DNA of 52,897 bases from Acidimicrobiaceae bacterium. Its GTDB lineage: Bacteria > Actinomycetota > Acidimicrobiia > Acidimicrobiales > Poriferisodalaceae. Location: NCBI GenBank assembly GCA_002722565.1, contig PBMG01000002.1, positions 70,949-123,845 on the forward strand, read 5' to 3'. Within the stretch, counting starts at the first letter, position 1; every line of letters starts with the position of its first letter. Under the pieces are notes generated by a model. The model searched no databases. It worked only from the letters and a program-made list of their open reading frames with translations, and was not told the origin of the DNA. The translations under genes were made by a program, and so were the position numbers. This document shows, piece by piece, positions 45,660 through 52,897 of this stretch.

Positions 45660-45926
45660 TCAGCCTCTGGACCTTTCGATGGCATCGATCAGGCTTTGAC
45701 CGTTTTTAAGAACCCATTGAATTTGTCCATGTTTAGTTTCCACTGTCACTAGGTCGGAAGACCCGTCGCGCGAAATGTTGGTGCTAATCAGGGCGGCTAA
45801 AGGAAGGCGTCCTTCCCACATTTGCGCTTTCGACGTTCGATACACGGCATCATCTGTGACCTCGAGACTCACCAAACGAGAGGTTCCGTCCCCATCGGTT
45901 TCGTTCACCCGCTGAAATCTCGCCAT
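45660..45926 (-). CDS. Small protein of unknown function
   Basis: This 88-residue frame encodes an alternating beta-strand-like sequence (RLVSLEVTDDAVYRTSKAQMWEGRL, then DLVTVETKHGQIQWVLKN). It resembles small PH-like or bacterial barrel proteins, but I know no family. It has an ATG at 45926 with GAGG directly before it. It lies between the VOC gene and the metY leader. Confidence 0.5.
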   Translation of the reverse strand: MARFQRVNETDGDGTSRLVSLEVTDDAVYRTSKAQMWEGRLPLAALISTNISRDGSSDLVTVETKHGQIQWVLKNGQSLIDAIERSRG

Positions 45927-46018
45927 GCCCTCAGTGTGTCAGAGACATCGACTCTCAATGCTGCAATATTCGCGACGAATTGTTCAAACTATTTGCGGTG
46001 ATTGGACAGAAGTGCTGA

Positions 46019-46110
46019 GATAGGACCGTTATCAAGAGCGGCGCACTGCTGTGCGCCCAGCAACCTGGGGTGGACACCCAAGGTGCTTTCCTACTTTGTA
46101 GGGATATGGC
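46019..46110 (+). promoter_or_regulatory. Candidate SAM riboswitch in the leader of metY
   Basis: The leader of the methionine gene has the order of SAM-I-clan motifs. ATCAAGAG lies at 46031-46038 and a perfect seven-base hairpin GGCGCAC/GTGCGCC at 46040-46057. GCAACC follows at 46060-46065, a stem GGGT/ACCC at 46068-46079, AAGGTGCT at 46080-46087 and a stem CCTAC/GTAGG at 46090-46102. The GATA that follows could pair with TATC at 46030 (closing stem). The short second stem without a long kink-turn loop points to a SAM-IV or SAM-I/IV-type variant. It would repress metY when S-adenosylmethionine is high. Confidence 0.75.
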
Positions 46111-46222
46111 TGAGGTTTGGAACCGAAGCAACAAAGTGTCCGGAGAGATCATTTTTGTTTTCTCACGGCAACGGAAGCCCTTTTGTCCGCCCTATGGCAA
46201 TCCAGCACAAAAGGAGACCACA

Positions 46223-47536
46223 ATGAACACGACTTGGGGATTTGACACAAAACAAATTCACGCTGGGCAGAATCCTGATCCTGCCACTGGGAGTCGAGCA
46301 GTACCGATTTATCAGACCACGTCGTATGTATTTAGAGACACGGATCACGCGGCTGACCTATTCGCCCTTGCCGAAGTAGGAAACATCTATACCCGGATCA
46401 TGAATCCAACCCAAATGGTGCTTGAGGCTCGGCTTCAAGCTTTGGAGGGCGGAACAGATACCGCTATCGGGATTCCTGGTGCCTTAGCTGTTGCATCAGG
46501 ACAAGCCGCAGAAACGCTCGCGATATTCAACTTGGCGGAAGCCGGTGATCACATTGTGGCGTCCGCGTCTCTCTACGGAGGCACCTACAATCTGCTGCAT
46601 TACACGCTTCCTAAAATGGGCATCACTACTACCTTCGTAGACCGCCCCGATGACCTTGAGGCTTGGGAAGCAGCTATCCAACCCAATACGAAACTCTTCT
46701 ACGGAGAGACAATTGGCAATCCGCGCAACGACTGCCTCGACATTGTGGGTGTGGCCCAAGTCGCACATGAATCACAAATTCCACTTGTGGTCGACAACAC
46801 CATCGCTACCCCCTATCTACTCAATCCTTTGAAACTCGGAGCCGACATTGTGGTCCATTCAATGACGAAATTTATTGGAGGCCATGGCAACTCGGTGGGT
46901 GGCGTGATTATTGACGGCGGAAACTTTGATTTCGGTGCTAGCGGCCGCTTTCCAAACTTCACTGACCCGGACCCGAGTTATCACGGCCTGGCTTATTGGC
47001 CAGGGTTGGGAGCTGGGTCCTACATCATAAAAGCGCGGGTCCAGCTGCTACGTGATCTCGGCGCCGCTGTTTCTCCCCAAAACGCCTTCTATTTTCTTCA
47101 AGGGCTCGAGACTCTCAGTTTGAGGATGGAACGCCATTTCGCTAATGCGCAGGGCGTCGCGGAGTACCTACAAGATCACCCCCAAGTCGAAAATGTTCAA
47201 TACGCAGGGCTGGAATCAAGCAGTTGGCATCAGCGCCTAAAAGACCTGGGAGGGGGGCGTGGCTACGGTTCGGTTCCGGCGTTCACAATTCGCGGCGGTT
47301 CCGAAGCGGGAAGCAACTTTATTGATGGACTCGAACTCCATAGCCACGTCGCAAACATCGGCGACGTTCGTAGTTTGGCTATACACCCGGCTTCAACCAC
47401 TCACTCTCAATTGACAGAATCAGAACAAAGCGATGCAGGAGTCACACCCGGTTTGGTTCGGTTATCGGTCGGAATTGAAACCCTTGAAGACATCATTGAA
47501 GATTTAGAAAAGGGTTTCGCTGCCGCTAAGGGGTGA
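46223..47536 (+). CDS. metY: O-acetylhomoserine aminocarboxypropyltransferase (methionine synthesis)
   Basis: This 437-residue PLP enzyme of the Cys/Met metabolism family begins TTWGFDTKQIHAGQNPDPATG. It has YTRIMNPTQ, ASLYGGTYNLL and the Schiff-base lysine in HSMTKFIGGHGNS (Lys216), and matches the MetY branch in length. It makes homocysteine from O-acetylhomoserine and sulfide. ATG 46223 has an AAGGAG site. The frame is open from 46070, but that stretch is the riboswitch and leader. It stands alone, followed by about 250 non-coding bases. Confidence 0.93.
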   Translation: MNTTWGFDTKQIHAGQNPDPATGSRAVPIYQTTSYVFRDTDHAADLFALAEVGNIYTRIMNPTQMVLEARLQALEGGTDTAIGIPGALAVASGQAAETLAIFNLAEAGDHIVASASLYGGTYNLLHYTLPKMGITTTFVDRPDDLEAWEAAIQPNTKLFYGETIGNPRNDCLDIVGVAQVAHESQIPLVVDNTIATPYLLNPLKLGADIVVHSMTKFIGGHGNSVGGVIIDGGNFDFGASGRFPNFTDPDPSYHGLAYWPGLGAGSYIIKARVQLLRDLGAAVSPQNAFYFLQGLETLSLRMERHFANAQGVAEYLQDHPQVENVQYAGLESSSWHQRLKDLGGGRGYGSVPAFTIRGGSEAGSNFIDGLELHSHVANIGDVRSLAIHPASTTHSQLTESEQSDAGVTPGLVRLSVGIETLEDIIEDLEKGFAAAKG

Positions 47537-47620
47537 CAATCCGCGACTTTGTTTCGTTTCTTCGACGACTCGGAGGCTCTATTTCCTCTGGTTGGTCGTG
47601 TTTCGAGCATCGAACTAGCA

Positions 47621-47727
47621 CCATGCGGGATTGGTCACGCCTTGATTAGCGGTGGAAATCGAGGTGAGGAAGTAGCGCTAGTTCATGTGTCGGAATGTTT
47701 TCAACGCCAGTGACTAATCCCGCATGG
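47621..47727. repeat. Imperfect 18-base inverted repeat, 71-base spacer
   Basis: CCATGCGGGATTGGTCAC (47621-47638) and GTGACTAATCCCGCATGG (47710-47727) are reverse complements with one mismatch (a G-T wobble in RNA). The spacer is 71 bases. The element fills the gap between metY and the second tandem CoA-transferase. It could be a long stem-loop RNA, the arms of a paired protein-binding site, or a relic of a mobile element. No transposase, direct repeat or reading frame supports the last. Confidence 0.7.
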
Positions 47728-47767
47728 ACCTATCCCTCCGTTACAGGGCAGACTGTGAAAGAGCAAT

Positions 47768-47776
47768 GGGGGGGGG
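47768..47776 (+). repeat. Run of nine G's just upstream of the CoA-transferase start
   Basis: A homopolymer of nine G residues lies 11 bases before the ATG at 47787. It could be prone to slippage in replication, or be an assembly-sensitive tract. It does not encode part of the protein if the start is as given, but would fall in the reading frame if an upstream start (47724 or 47766) were used. Confidence 0.9.
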
Positions 47777-47786
47777 TTACCGAGTA

Positions 47787-50201
47787 ATGCTTTCTGCATA
47801 CCGGGTTTTAGATGTAACAGATCAAAGAGGTCATTTAGCTGGGTTGATGCTTTCCATGTTGGGAGCTGAGGTCATAAAGATAGAGCCGCCTGCGGGTGTT
47901 ATCACTCGGGCGATAGGTCCTTTTGATGATTCAGGTAATTCCTTAACGCACCTCGCGTATGACCGCGGTAAGAAGTCCGTTGTCTTAGACCTCCAGTCTC
48001 CTGAAGGCAGAAGCATTTTACTCGACCTAGCCGAAGGTGCTGACTGTCTCATTGAATCGCAAGGTGCCGGCGCCCTCGAGGAGTTAGGGCTCGGTAGTCA
48101 AAGTTTGCTGGACCGCAATCCGGCACTAGTAGTGGGGACACTTACAGCCTTCGGACACACTGGACCCAAAGCCCATTGGCCTGCGACAGATCTCACTCTT
48201 ATGGCTGCAGCTTGCACCATGGCCTTCACTGGGGACGCTGACCGCTCCCCTCTCCGAGTGTCTGTCCCGCAAGCTTTTCATTTTGGAGCTGCTGTTTTAG
48301 CGGGCGGAGTGGTGGCCGCCCTTTTCGAACGTGGACGCTCCGGTCTCGGCCAAGTTGTTGATGTCGCCGCGCAGCAAGTCATACCCATGGCTACACAAGC
48401 TGGAGTCTTAGCCGAAGCATGTAACTTTCCGACGCCCATAAGAAGCGGTGGTGGTGCCACGGTCGGACCAATCGATCTACGGCTTGTATACCCAGCTAAA
48501 GACGGGTTCGTCTCAATTACACACGTGTTTGGTGATGCTATTGGTCCGGTCACGGCGCGCTTAATGGACTGGGTTTTGGAGGAGGGGTTTGTTGCACCCG
48601 ACATTGCAAATCTGGACTGGGTGAACTTCGCGACAATGCTGGAGTCAGGGGATGTCAAAGTCGAGCAATGGGAAGAAGCAAAAGAGTCAGTAGCAAGATG
48701 CACTTCATCTAAAACCAAGGCTGAGCTCTTAGAAGTGGCAATGGAACGCAAACTCCTCATGGCCCCTATCGCCGATGTAGGCGAGGTTCTAGCAAGCGAC
48801 CAACTCAGCCATCGTTCTTATTTTGATCGCATCGAGTTAGGAGGTGAGGAAATCGAAGTGCCTGGTAGGTTCGCTCTCACCAAACAAACACCCCTAAAGG
48901 CCGCCAGTCGGGTGTCGGGTTTGGGGGCAAACACTGAAGAAGTCTTAGCTGCAGCAAGGACTCTCCCTTTATCTGAGTTCGGCGACATTGCGCCTTCAGC
49001 CCCTCTTGAAGGCATAAAAGTGGTCGACTTTATGTGGTCTTTAGCTGGGCCTTTCACTACCCGAGCTTTGGCAGACCTTGGTGCGACAGTGGTCAAGATC
49101 GAATCGATACACAAGCCGGACGCCGCTCGAGGTTTCTTGCCGGTATGGGATAACGAACCTGGTCTTGAGCGGTCAGCTCTTTTCGACACCGCTAACGCTG
49201 GCAAGCTCTCGCTGGCCCTCAATATGAACAGGCCCGAAGCGTTGGAGGTCATCTATGACCTCATCGGATGGGCCGATGTTCTGTGCGATTCCTTCTCTCC
49301 TGGGAAGATGAACTCTTGGGGTTTGAGCTGGGACAAGGTCCGAGAACTAAACCCGAGGCTAATAATGCTGTCTACCTGTCTAACCGGGCAATCCGGACCA
49401 ACGGCGAACTTCGCTGGATACGGCAACTTGGGAGCTGCGCTGTCGGGCTTCTACGGGTTGGCTGGATGGCCAGATCGAGCCCCCTCAGGTCCCTTCGGTG
49501 CTTATACCGACTACACATCGACCCATTTCATGTTGGCGACACTGTTAGCAGCGTTAGATAAGCAACGGCGAACGGGGTCAGGTGATTACATTGATCTCGC
49601 TCAAACTGAAGCGGCGCTTCATTTCATAGCACCAGCACTCATTGAGGCATCTGCTACGGGTCGGGTCGCAGCAGCGATGGGTAATGATGATCCGGACATG
49701 AGTCCCCATGGAGGCTTCCCGTGTCTGGGAGACGATGAATGGGTAGCTATAGCAGTCGAAAGCGATGCTCACTGGACACGTTTGTGTCGGGTGATGGAAA
49801 GAGCCGACCTTGAAAGCAATACGGAATTGGCTTCTGTAAACGGGCGAAGAGACAACCAAATCCTTGTAGATCAGGCTGTAACGGAGTGGACCTCGAGTAA
49901 GTCAGCAGGTGAGGTTATGAGCCTCTTGGTGGAAGCAGGGGTAGCCGCCCACCAAGTGCAAAGCAGCGCTGAGTGCTTGGCCGACCCGCAGTTAAAACAT
50001 CGGGAGGCATTCGTTTGGCTTGAGCATCCCGATCGTCAGTGCATCGTCGAAAATACTCGTTTCGCTTTGTCTCGAAGCAGTCACGGCCCCAAAGGCCCAG
50101 CTCCGCTTCTGGGTGAACATACCTTCGAAGTCTTAACCGAATTATTGGGTTACGACGGTGAAAGGGTCGCGGAACTAGCGTCGGTTGAAGCGCTCGAGTA
50201 G
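47787..50201 (+). CDS. Tandem (two-domain) class III CoA-transferase, N-terminal half lacking catalytic Asp
   Basis: This 804-residue protein is a paralogue of the one at 33786-36167, with two CaiB/BaiF-type domains (linker near 390-405). The second domain keeps the catalytic aspartate (Asp575 in GAYTDYTST). In the first domain the same position is Phe164 (VPQAFHF), so it cannot act as a nucleophile. Shared blocks include the start VLDVTDQRGHLAG, SSKTKAELL and FGAYTDY. ATG 47787 is chosen because it aligns with the start of the paralogue; the frame is open from 47724. The substrate is unknown. It converges with an acyl-CoA dehydrogenase, one base between stops. Confidence 0.9.
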   Translation: MLSAYRVLDVTDQRGHLAGLMLSMLGAEVIKIEPPAGVITRAIGPFDDSGNSLTHLAYDRGKKSVVLDLQSPEGRSILLDLAEGADCLIESQGAGALEELGLGSQSLLDRNPALVVGTLTAFGHTGPKAHWPATDLTLMAAACTMAFTGDADRSPLRVSVPQAFHFGAAVLAGGVVAALFERGRSGLGQVVDVAAQQVIPMATQAGVLAEACNFPTPIRSGGGATVGPIDLRLVYPAKDGFVSITHVFGDAIGPVTARLMDWVLEEGFVAPDIANLDWVNFATMLESGDVKVEQWEEAKESVARCTSSKTKAELLEVAMERKLLMAPIADVGEVLASDQLSHRSYFDRIELGGEEIEVPGRFALTKQTPLKAASRVSGLGANTEEVLAAARTLPLSEFGDIAPSAPLEGIKVVDFMWSLAGPFTTRALADLGATVVKIESIHKPDAARGFLPVWDNEPGLERSALFDTANAGKLSLALNMNRPEALEVIYDLIGWADVLCDSFSPGKMNSWGLSWDKVRELNPRLIMLSTCLTGQSGPTANFAGYGNLGAALSGFYGLAGWPDRAPSGPFGAYTDYTSTHFMLATLLAALDKQRRTGSGDYIDLAQTEAALHFIAPALIEASATGRVAAAMGNDDPDMSPHGGFPCLGDDEWVAIAVESDAHWTRLCRVMERADLESNTELASVNGRRDNQILVDQAVTEWTSSKSAGEVMSLLVEAGVAAHQVQSSAECLADPQLKHREAFVWLEHPDRQCIVENTRFALSRSSHGPKGPAPLLGEHTFEVLTELLGYDGERVAELASVEALE

Positions 50202-50202
50202 T

Positions 50203-51456
50203 TCAGGAGCGTTTCGTTTCGTTCCAAGGCCCAACATCTGCTCGTGGCTCTTTGGGTAGACCTAAAACTCTCTCACCAACAATGTTTCGTTGAATTTCGT
50301 TGCTACCTGAATAGATAGAGCCCGGTCGGGCTCCGATGAATGTCGTAACCCAGGCCTGCGATGAAAATGGTGATCCAACGTCGTCAACCCCCACTCCGGT
50401 GGCTGCATCGCGGCCTGATGGCGCGGTCGCATCCATGCCGATGACATCCATCGCTAACTCAGTAAATCTGTGGTGATGTTCAGACCACAGCAACTTATTG
50501 AGTGATGATTCTGGACCCTGACTGTATCCACGCATCGAGCGCGCGACGGTCTGTAGACCCATGAACTTCATGATCTGAGTTGTGGTATAGGCAGCTGTAA
50601 ATCTTTGGCGCATTACTGGGTCGTCTAATTTTTTATAGCTTCGAGCGACCTCCACTAACCGCTGCCATTCTTCGCCGTATCTGATTCCGTTGGTAGTGGC
50701 GTCATCACCGCGTTCGTAGGCCAACAGTGTGTTAGCCACGGCCCAACCATTGTTCACACCACCTAATACGTTTTCTTTGGCAGTTCGAGCTTCATTGAAG
50801 AACACTTCGTTGAAGTCATGGTGGCCCGACGCGTTGACAATCGGTCGAACTTCTACTCCAGGTTGGTCAATGGGACACAGCAAGAACGAAATGCCTGCGT
50901 GCTTGATTGCCGAAGGTTCGGTTCTGCAAAGCACGAATATCCAATTAGCGTTATGTCCTTGAGATGTCCAGATTTTTTGGCCGTTGATGACCCACTCGTC
51001 ACCATCAAGTTCCGCTCGAGTCGCAAGCGATGCTAGATCTGACCCAGAGTTAGGTTCGCTGTAGCCCTGACACCAGACATCGCTTCCATCAAGAATTCGT
51101 GGCAGGAAGTGGTTTTTCTGCTCATCAGTCCCCCACTCAATGATTGTGTGACCGATCATTCCGATTGAGAAAATATCGTTATCAGTGCCATTTGGTACTC
51201 CTACAGCCGCTAGTTCTTCGGCGAGAACGGTTCGTTCCATTTGGCTCAGCCCAGCACCCCCATACTCCGATGGCCAAGCGACAGCCAACAATTGTTCTTC
51301 TGAGAGAGTTTTTCTCCAACCTGCAACAAAAGACTTTCTTTCTTCGGGCGTAAACGCACCCATACCGCCCCATTGTGCTGGCAGATTTGTGTCTAGAAAG
51401 CCTTTGATTTCAGCTCTGAAGTTTGCTGCTTCGCTGCTGTAGTCCTCCACGGTCAT
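50203..51456 (-). CDS. Acyl-CoA dehydrogenase (FadE-like)
   Basis: This 417-residue ACAD has WCQGYSEPNSGSDLASLATRA with NGQKIWTSQGH following, and a C-terminal IYSGSNEIQRNIVGERVLGLPKEPR signature. The usual MCAD-type catalytic Glu of the (Y)EGTSQIQR segment is a Ser here, so the base, if any, must lie elsewhere. Some actinobacterial ACADs form mixed tetramers in which one subunit is inactive. It is divergent from another ACAD gene with about 205 bases between the starts. Confidence 0.88.
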   Translation of the reverse strand: MTVEDYSSEAANFRAEIKGFLDTNLPAQWGGMGAFTPEERKSFVAGWRKTLSEEQLLAVAWPSEYGGAGLSQMERTVLAEELAAVGVPNGTDNDIFSIGMIGHTIIEWGTDEQKNHFLPRILDGSDVWCQGYSEPNSGSDLASLATRAELDGDEWVINGQKIWTSQGHNANWIFVLCRTEPSAIKHAGISFLLCPIDQPGVEVRPIVNASGHHDFNEVFFNEARTAKENVLGGVNNGWAVANTLLAYERGDDATTNGIRYGEEWQRLVEVARSYKKLDDPVMRQRFTAAYTTTQIMKFMGLQTVARSMRGYSQGPESSLNKLLWSEHHHRFTELAMDVIGMDATAPSGRDAATGVGVDDVGSPFSSQAWVTTFIGARPGSIYSGSNEIQRNIVGERVLGLPKEPRADVGPWNETKRS

Positions 51457-51565
51457 CCCTTTTCTTCTCTGCGGCTAATGACGCCACATCACCTTAGGCA
51501 TTGATAGGAAGTGCTTGCGCCACAAATAAGGCATCTCCAACGGTCATTGATCTCATTTCGGATTC

Positions 51566-51577
51566 ATTTCTAGAAAT
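51566..51577. promoter_or_regulatory. Perfect 12-base palindrome in a divergent promoter region
   Basis: ATTTCTAGAAAT lies between two divergent acyl-CoA dehydrogenase genes and could be an operator for a TetR- or GntR-type regulator. No regulator gene is near and a 12-base palindrome can arise by chance, so this is weak. Confidence 0.3.
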
Positions 51578-51661
51578 CGAAGTGGCTTCGGGAAGATCAC
51601 GGCGAAAGGATTTAATAGATCTCGATAGCCCTTGTAGCTCTGATCGTTCTATTCTCCGTCA

Positions 51662-52855
51662 ATGGACTTTGATTGGCCAGGCGACAATGATCCCAGACGT
51701 CTAGAAATTCGCGACTGGCTAGGTCAACACAACGGAGATCCAAGTCAGGAAGCCTTAGCGCGTTCAGGTTATGTCGCTCCACATTGGCCGAAGCCTTACG
51801 GATTAGATGCTGATCCCATTCATCAGTTAATTATCGATGAAGAGCTAATGGCAGCCGGCGTTAAACGGGCAGCTGGAGGTATTGGTTTGGGTTGGGCTGG
51901 CCCGACTATTTTGTTCGGTGGAACCCCTGAACAGCAAGATCGTTATCTGTGGCCGATCCTGACTGGAGAAGAGATTTGGTGTCAGCTGTTCAGCGAACCT
52001 GACAGCGGATCAGACTTAGCGAACCTTGCTACCCGCGCGGTGCGAGATGGCGATCGTTACATCGTAAACGGCTCCAAGATTTGGTCATCAGGCGCTCATC
52101 GGAGTCAGCTCGGAATACTGATTGCGCGAACCGATCCCGATGTCCCTAAACACAGAGGCGTTTCTTACTTCATATGCCCGATGGACACTCCAGGGTTAGA
52201 GCTCCAACCGATAGTTGATATGACCACCGCTTATTCGTTTAACCAAACTTTCTTCACTGACATGGAACTGCCGGTCGAGAATCGCATAGGAGACGAGAAC
52301 GATGGTTGGCGCCTTGCCAAAGTGACTTTGGGCAACGAGCGCGTTTCGCTATCGGGCGAAGGGGCCTTGTGGGGAAGTGGACCAAGCGCACTTGACCTTC
52401 TAAATGTGATTCGTGACAGGGGCGGGATATCTGACCCAACGCTCAGAGATAGAGCTGCGCGACTCCACATGGAGGGTGAAGTGTTACGTCTAATTCGTTT
52501 GAGGACCTTAAGTGCCCAACTTCAAGGACGGCAACCCGGGCCTGAAGCTTCAGTTCGTAAAGCTTTGGCTGACGAACACGGCCAAAACGTTATGGCGCTA
52601 GCAAAAGACCTAACTGGGACCCATGGCATGTTGACTGACACCGGTCCATTGGGCGGCAACGCACAGTTCCCTACCGCACATGCTGTAGTTGAGGGATGGC
52701 AAAGTTGGCATGGCGGGGTTTTGTTCTCCCCAGCATTAACAATTGGCGGCGGCACAAGTGAAGTTCAAAGAAACATTGTCGCCGAGCGAGTCCTAGGACT
52801 TCCACACGATATTGATGTGCAAAGTGGCCAAAGCTGGTCGGAAACTCGATCCTGA
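51662..52855 (+). CDS. Acyl-CoA dehydrogenase (FadE-like)
   Basis: This 397-residue ACAD has WCQLFSEPDSGSDLANLATRAV, NGSKIWSSGAH, a beta domain and a C-terminal TIGGGTSEVQRNIVAERVLGLP signature, in which the MCAD-type Glu is replaced by Gly. The N-terminal helical region is short. It would oxidise an acyl-CoA or serve as a structural partner. It is divergent from the ACAD at 50203-51456, and the two may pair as a mixed tetramer (inference). The remaining 40 bases to the window end hold nothing I can call. Confidence 0.88.
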   Translation: MDFDWPGDNDPRRLEIRDWLGQHNGDPSQEALARSGYVAPHWPKPYGLDADPIHQLIIDEELMAAGVKRAAGGIGLGWAGPTILFGGTPEQQDRYLWPILTGEEIWCQLFSEPDSGSDLANLATRAVRDGDRYIVNGSKIWSSGAHRSQLGILIARTDPDVPKHRGVSYFICPMDTPGLELQPIVDMTTAYSFNQTFFTDMELPVENRIGDENDGWRLAKVTLGNERVSLSGEGALWGSGPSALDLLNVIRDRGGISDPTLRDRAARLHMEGEVLRLIRLRTLSAQLQGRQPGPEASVRKALADEHGQNVMALAKDLTGTHGMLTDTGPLGGNAQFPTAHAVVEGWQSWHGGVLFSPALTIGGGTSEVQRNIVAERVLGLPHDIDVQSGQSWSETRS

Positions 52856-52897
52856 AAGCTTCAAAGTTTGACTCGATTTGAGGTTCCCATTTTGATT

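Noticed and set aside
46070-46222. N-terminal extension of metY
   Set aside because: The frame is open but this stretch is the riboswitch-like leader; the ATG at 46223 has a good ribosome site and matches the family start.
1-52897. CRISPR arrays, insertion sequences, phage genes, tRNA or rRNA
   Set aside because: I found no regular direct repeats, no transposase or integrase gene and no rRNA or tRNA structure in reading the window.

Overview
The window looks like a chromosome segment of a free-living, probably marine actinobacterium, most likely of the Acidimicrobiia. This is an inference from gene content; I ran no search. Supporting signs are a base composition of about half GC by eye, two genes of the mycothiol-dependent maleylpyruvate-isomerase/DinB-like type, FadE-style acyl-CoA dehydrogenases with a GGTSE-type C-terminus, a YibE/F protein with a His-rich N-terminus, frequent GTG and TTG starts, and an actinobacterial-looking IF-1. 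I see no tRNA, rRNA, insertion sequence, prophage or CRISPR array. Genes are packed tightly: three convergent pairs share a four-base double stop.

Layout. 1-6700: a CobW-type metallochaperone (cut by the window edge) with an amidohydrolase on the minus strand; then on the plus strand a pentonate-type dehydratase, a Na+/Ca2+ exchanger, a short-chain dehydrogenase and an alpha/beta hydrolase. 6700-12200: an MFS exporter and a VOC protein (minus), then a second VOC protein, a DinB-like protein, a PhyH dioxygenase and a metallo-beta-lactamase-fold hydrolase (plus). 12200-17500: a CoA-ester catabolic block with two enoyl-CoA hydratase/isomerases, an acyl-CoA dehydrogenase and a class III CoA-transferase, plus a phosphodiesterase of the alkaline phosphatase superfamily. 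17500-22100: a secreted Ser/Thr-rich protein, a stand-alone infA, and an N-acyl-D-amino-acid deacylase coupled to an acyl-CoA carboxylase carboxyltransferase. 22100-31300: a TauD-type dioxygenase, threonine aldolase, a Baeyer-Villiger monooxygenase coupled to a PhyH dioxygenase, a beta-hydroxyacid dehydrogenase, an acyl-CoA dehydrogenase-like protein, an FlK-like thioesterase and a quinone reductase-like MDR protein. 31300-36700: a class III aminotransferase, a cupin, a DinB-like enzyme, a tandem CoA-transferase and a PaaI-like thioesterase. 36800-42990: small membrane and alpha/beta-barrel proteins, a YibE/F permease, a cold-shock protein with a strong hairpin terminator, a nitroreductase and a possible nuclease-fold zinc protein. 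43000-52900: a second Baeyer-Villiger monooxygenase, a VOC protein, metY behind a putative SAM riboswitch, a second tandem CoA-transferase, and two acyl-CoA dehydrogenases.

How it fits together. Most genes describe oxidative catabolism of diverse organic acids, ketones and lipids. Fe(II)/2-oxoglutarate dioxygenases, flavin monooxygenases and VOC enzymes attack the substrate. CoA-transferases activate acids to CoA esters. Acyl-CoA dehydrogenases, hydratases and hydroxyacid dehydrogenases carry out beta-oxidation-like steps, and thioesterases and carboxylases finish or redirect them. Specific substrates cannot be read from sequence alone. The most unusual elements are two paralogous tandem class III CoA-transferases whose first half lacks the catalytic aspartate, a SAM-riboswitch-like leader before metY, an 18-base inverted repeat before the second tandem CoA-transferase, and a degenerate nuclease-like zinc protein.
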